The translations under genes and the position numbers were made by a program. A DNA stretch of 64,000 nt, taken from assembly GCA_016709995.1 (NCBI GenBank), contig JADJLQ010000001.1, positions 3,314,580 through 3,378,579 of the forward strand, written 5' to 3'. How positions within the stretch are numbered: position 1 is the first letter of the stretch; each line of letters opens with the position of its first letter. Origin of the DNA: Saprospiraceae bacterium. GTDB taxonomy: Bacteria; Bacteroidota; Bacteroidia; Chitinophagales; Saprospiraceae. The notes below the pieces were generated by a model, which was given only the letters and a program-made list of their open reading frames with translations, ran no database searches and had not been told where the DNA came from. Positions 61,298 to 64,000 of the stretch are shown piece by piece.

Positions 61298-62995
61298 ATG
61301 AAAAAACTTATTCTATTAAGCTTGTGCCAAATGATGATTTTGGTTTCAGCCTCTGGCCAGGACCGTATATCAGGTAAGACCTGGGCTGGGCGCAGTGAAG
61401 TCATCGCACAAAACGGAATGGTCTGTACTTCCCATCCATTGAGTACCCAAGCCGGCATAGAGATCTTGCGTGCCGGTGGGAATGCCATCGATGCAGCGAT
61501 CGCTGCCAATGCAATGGAAGGAGTCGTAGAGCCCCATGTCAACGGTATAGGCGGAGACATCTTTGCCATCGTCTGGGACAATAAAACTAAAAAACTATAT
61601 GGACTCAATGGATCAGGTCGGTCCCCGTATTCGCTGACATTGGCCGAATTCAAAAAAAGAGGACTCACCCATATCCCATCGACCGGACCATTGCCGGTGA
61701 GTGTACCCGGATGTGTCGATGGCTGGTTTGAGCTACATAAAAAATTTGGAAGCATGCCAATGGAGCGGATTTTGAGTCACGCCATTCAATATGCCCGGAA
61801 TGGTTTTCCGGTGCATGATGAGCTCGCAGGATCATTGCGGGCCATACCCCGTATCTATGGTCAGTATCCCAATGTCAAAGAACATTATTACCCCAATGGT
61901 GAAGTGCCTAAAAAAGGAGATATCTTTAAAAATCCCAACCTGGCCAATACACTTGAGAAAATCGCTAAAGGTGGTCGGGATGTTTTTTATAAAGGAGAGA
62001 TCGCAAGAACCATCGATGCTTTCTTTAAAAAAGTAGGGGGCTATCTCAGTTATAAAGACCTGGCGGATCATACCAGTACCTGGGTAGAACCAGTCTCTAC
62101 CAACTATCGCGGTTACGATGTCTGGGAATTGCCTCCAAATGGTCAGGGCATCGCTGCGCTCCAAATGCTCAATATCCTGGAAGGCTATGATTTTTCTAAA
62201 ATTCCCTGGGGTAGTCCGGAGCATATTCATCTATTTGTAGAGGCCAAAAAAATTGTATTTGAAGATCGGGCCAAATTTTATTCAGACATGGACTTCGTAA
62301 AGATCCCGGTGCGATCCCTTATCTCAAAAGAATATGCTGATGAAAGACGAAAACTGATCAATCCTGATCGCGCTTTGAGTCGCATCGACGCCGGCAATCC
62401 TGCGCTCAAAGATGGGGATACCATTTATCTGACGGTAGCCGACAAGGATGGTAATATGGTATCGCTGATTCAAAGTAATTACAGGGGCTTTGGCTCAGGT
62501 ATGATGGCAGACGGGCTTGGTTTTATGTTTCAGGATCGTGGAGAGCTATATAGCCTCACAGATGGTCAAAACAATACCTATGCTCCTCATAAAAGGCCAT
62601 TTCACACGATTATTCCTGCTTTCATGACTAAAGATGGGCAGCCCATCATGAGTTTTGGAGTCATGGGCGGAGGGTATCAGCCACTGGGTCATGTAGAGAT
62701 CGTGATGGATGTCGTCGATTTCGGCATGAACATACAGGAAGCAGGCGATGCCCCGCGTATAGACCATGACGGGTCTTCAGAGCCTACGGGAGAAAAAATG
62801 GAAGGGTCCGGTACTGTGATGCTGGAGTCCGGATTTCCGTATGAAACGATTCGGGAGCTTATGCGTAAGGGACACAAAGTGGGCTATGGACTGGGAGGTT
62901 ACGGAGGCTACCAGTGCATTCGGTTTGATCCGATCAGAAAGGTTTATTTTGGGGCTAGTGAGTCCAGGAAAGATGGCCAGGCTGCGGGCTATTAA
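61298..62995 (+). CDS. ggt: Gamma-glutamyltransferase
   Basis: The 565-residue protein has a signal peptide (MKKLILLSLCQMMILVSASGQ) and the GGT fold: QAGIEILRAGGNAIDAAIAANAMEGVVEPHVNGIGGDIFA, NGSGRSPYSLT, and the autoprocessing site GDTIYLTVADKDGNMVSLIQS, in which Thr aligns with the catalytic Thr of known enzymes. The last part has GSGMMADGLGFMFQDRG and GGYQPLGHVEIV. It cleaves glutathione or transfers the gamma-glutamyl group in the periplasm. The His normally two residues after the catalytic Thr is Tyr here, so this may be a paralogous subfamily. Length is normal. Confidence 0.93.
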   Translation: MKKLILLSLCQMMILVSASGQDRISGKTWAGRSEVIAQNGMVCTSHPLSTQAGIEILRAGGNAIDAAIAANAMEGVVEPHVNGIGGDIFAIVWDNKTKKLYGLNGSGRSPYSLTLAEFKKRGLTHIPSTGPLPVSVPGCVDGWFELHKKFGSMPMERILSHAIQYARNGFPVHDELAGSLRAIPRIYGQYPNVKEHYYPNGEVPKKGDIFKNPNLANTLEKIAKGGRDVFYKGEIARTIDAFFKKVGGYLSYKDLADHTSTWVEPVSTNYRGYDVWELPPNGQGIAALQMLNILEGYDFSKIPWGSPEHIHLFVEAKKIVFEDRAKFYSDMDFVKIPVRSLISKEYADERRKLINPDRALSRIDAGNPALKDGDTIYLTVADKDGNMVSLIQSNYRGFGSGMMADGLGFMFQDRGELYSLTDGQNNTYAPHKRPFHTIIPAFMTKDGQPIMSFGVMGGGYQPLGHVEIVMDVVDFGMNIQEAGDAPRIDHDGSSEPTGEKMEGSGTVMLESGFPYETIRELMRKGHKVGYGLGGYGGYQCIRFDPIRKVYFGASESRKDGQAAGY

Positions 62996-63005
62996 GTGGA
63001 GGGTT

Positions 63006-63117
63006 ACATTTTTTGACACATAAATTTGCCGTTTTTTACATTTTTTGACACCTTATTTTAGTTAAATAAAACATTTTTTGACACATAAATTTGTCTTACT
63101 TATACACTTTTTGACAC
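63006..63117 (+). repeat. Four direct repeats at 32-33 bp spacing
   Basis: ACATTTTTTGACAC occurs at 63006-63019, 63038-63051 and 63071-63084, and as ACACTTTTTGACAC at 63104-63117. Starts are 32, 33 and 33 bases apart; two copies continue with ATAAATTTG. The array lies between ggt and the AAA ATPase start and ends 34 bases before it. Confidence 0.85.
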
Positions 63118-63151
63118 AAAAATGTTAAATTTGTTCAAATCAAAGGTATAA

Positions 63152-64000
63152 GTGAAGCGAAATAGCTATTTAAAATTACTGGAATGGAAACAAAGCAAGA
63201 GCCGCAAACCTTTGCTCTTGGAGGGTGCAAGGCAGGTTGGTAAGACATGGCTCATCAGAGAATTTGCAACGCATGAATATAAAGAATTTTATTACTTCAA
63301 TTTTGAAGATGATCCTGAATTAAATAATATTTTCAGCGGAAACAAAGATCCCGCACAATTAATCGAAAAACTTAGTCTCAAGCTAAATAAGAAAATTGTA
63401 TCCGAGGATACTTTGATTTGTTTTGATGAAATACAACTATGTACTGAAGCGTTGACCAGCCTCAAATACTTCCAAGAGAAAGCGCCTGAATATCATATCA
63501 TTTCCGCTGGTTCGCTACTGGGTGTAAGTATTGGGAAACAAAGTAGTTTTCCGGTTGGAAAGGTAAATTTTTTAACGCTGTATCCACTGAGCTTTTCTGA
63601 GTTTTTAGAGGCTATTGGAGAAAAAATGGCTTTAGACTTTGTAATAAAAAATACTTCCTTAGAGGCCATTCCTGACTTTTTACACGAAAAACTCCTCGAG
63701 CTGCTCAAAAGATATATGTTTTTAGGAGGTATGCCAGAGGTGATTCAAGACTATATCACGAATAAAGATATACGCCAGGTGAGACAGATTCAAATGGAGA
63801 TCCTTAAATCGTATCAAAGAGACTTTTCGAAATATGCAGACAAGTCGCAATCTCTAAAAATTTCTGAAATCTGGAACTCTATTCCTTATCAGCTAGCTAA
63901 AGAAAATAAAAAATTTAAGTACAAAGATGTCAATAGTAATGCGAGAGCAAGTACCTATGAGATGTCTTTTGAATGGCTGAGAAGTGCAGGTCTAATTTAT
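63152..64000 (+). CDS. AAA ATPase with DUF4143-type architecture (partial, runs off the window)
   Basis: A GTG at 63152 opens a frame that stays open to the last base (283 codons). It encodes an ATPase with Walker A LLEGARQVGKTWLIREFA and Walker B TLICFDEIQLC, followed by AGSLLGVSIGK and KVNFLTLYPLSFSEFLEAIG, the pattern of the AAA_14/DUF4143 ATPases. Such ATPases are common, mobile and of unknown role, sometimes described as restriction- or toxin-linked. The C-terminal DUF4143 part is cut off. No ATG fits upstream. Directly before it lies the four-copy repeat array, which may control it. Confidence 0.85.
   Translation, partial: MKRNSYLKLLEWKQSKSRKPLLLEGARQVGKTWLIREFATHEYKEFYYFNFEDDPELNNIFSGNKDPAQLIEKLSLKLNKKIVSEDTLICFDEIQLCTEALTSLKYFQEKAPEYHIISAGSLLGVSIGKQSSFPVGKVNFLTLYPLSFSEFLEAIGEKMALDFVIKNTSLEAIPDFLHEKLLELLKRYMFLGGMPEVIQDYITNKDIRQVRQIQMEILKSYQRDFSKYADKSQSLKISEIWNSIPYQLAKENKKFKYKDVNSNARASTYEMSFEWLRSAGLIY

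Noticed and set aside
63006..63117. The repeat array looked at first like a short CRISPR array
   Set aside because: The conserved part is only 14 bases, partly homopolymeric T, the fourth unit differs, and no cas gene is near.
1..64000. tRNA, rRNA, riboswitch or prophage features
   Set aside because: I looked for T-arm-like motifs, conserved leaders and phage gene runs and found none that I could support by eye.

Overview
The window looks like chromosomal DNA of a free-living member of the Bacteroidota, plausibly a Saprospirales- or Chitinophagales-type environmental bacterium. Signs in the sequence are a TonB-dependent receptor paired with a DUF4249 lipoprotein, DUF6029 and Omp28-type envelope proteins, a pheT / coiled-coil protein / zapA / rny operon, many lipoprotein signals, near absence of Shine-Dalgarno motifs, TAnnTTTG-type -7 promoter elements and moderately AT-rich DNA. 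Lineage below phylum is inference. I recognised no rRNA, tRNA, CRISPR array, prophage or complete transposase gene.

Layout. 1-4500: small stress and housekeeping-accessory proteins (AHSA1/SRPBCC domains, DoxX, DUF1304, DUF1801, AraC regulator, VOC protein) and a frameshifted lipoprotein gene. 4700-10765: a lipoprotein with a six-hairpin-like core, then a two-gene signalling cassette (hybrid histidine kinase plus a receiver-metallo-beta-lactamase protein) that looks foreign in base and codon use and carries a strong Shine-Dalgarno site. 11030-12600: decayed second copy of the AraC/VOC/lipoprotein block, an alcohol-dehydrogenase fragment and a 194-bp MITE-like element. 12600-17733: kelch protein; DUF6029/Omp28 operon divergent from a TlpA-like thioredoxin and a phosphodiester glycosidase-domain protein. 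17828-31681: carboxylesterase, SRPBCC protein, truncated haemoglobin, GH30 hydrolase, YifB ATPase, TonB receptor/DUF4249 pair, and a GMC oxidoreductase / gluconate dehydrogenase subunit 3 / hydrolase operon. 31847-36659: the core operon pheT, coiled-coil gene, zapA, rny. 36804-46178: beta-propeller cytochrome c lipoprotein, lgt, FemAB/GNAT-like protein, a subclass-B1-type metallo-beta-lactamase, VOC and DJ-1 proteins, rluE, and a D-erythronate dehydrogenase-like gene. 46380-54298: a pectin/sugar-acid island (GH39, broken PL22, M20 hydrolase, GH43, GH28, GntP permease) with no SusC/SusD pair. 54517-64000: serine hydrolase, MbnP-like protein, B12-type radical SAM protein, an HD-PycTM protein, a DUF1508 protein, gamma-glutamyltransferase and, beyond four 33-bp-spaced repeats, an AAA ATPase cut by the window end.

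The observations I rate highest are: (i) two direct copies of one AraC-VOC-lipoprotein block, each broken where the other is intact, flanking the foreign-looking kinase cassette; (ii) the receiver-MBL fusion as a signalling output; (iii) four 14-bp repeats at 32-33 bp spacing before the terminal ATPase; (iv) an HD-PycTM protein with no cyclase next to it; (v) an intact lipoprotein-type B1 metallo-beta-lactamase; (vi) a PL22 lyase gene with an internal deletion in an otherwise intact pectin locus. All functions are read from motifs; no database search was run.
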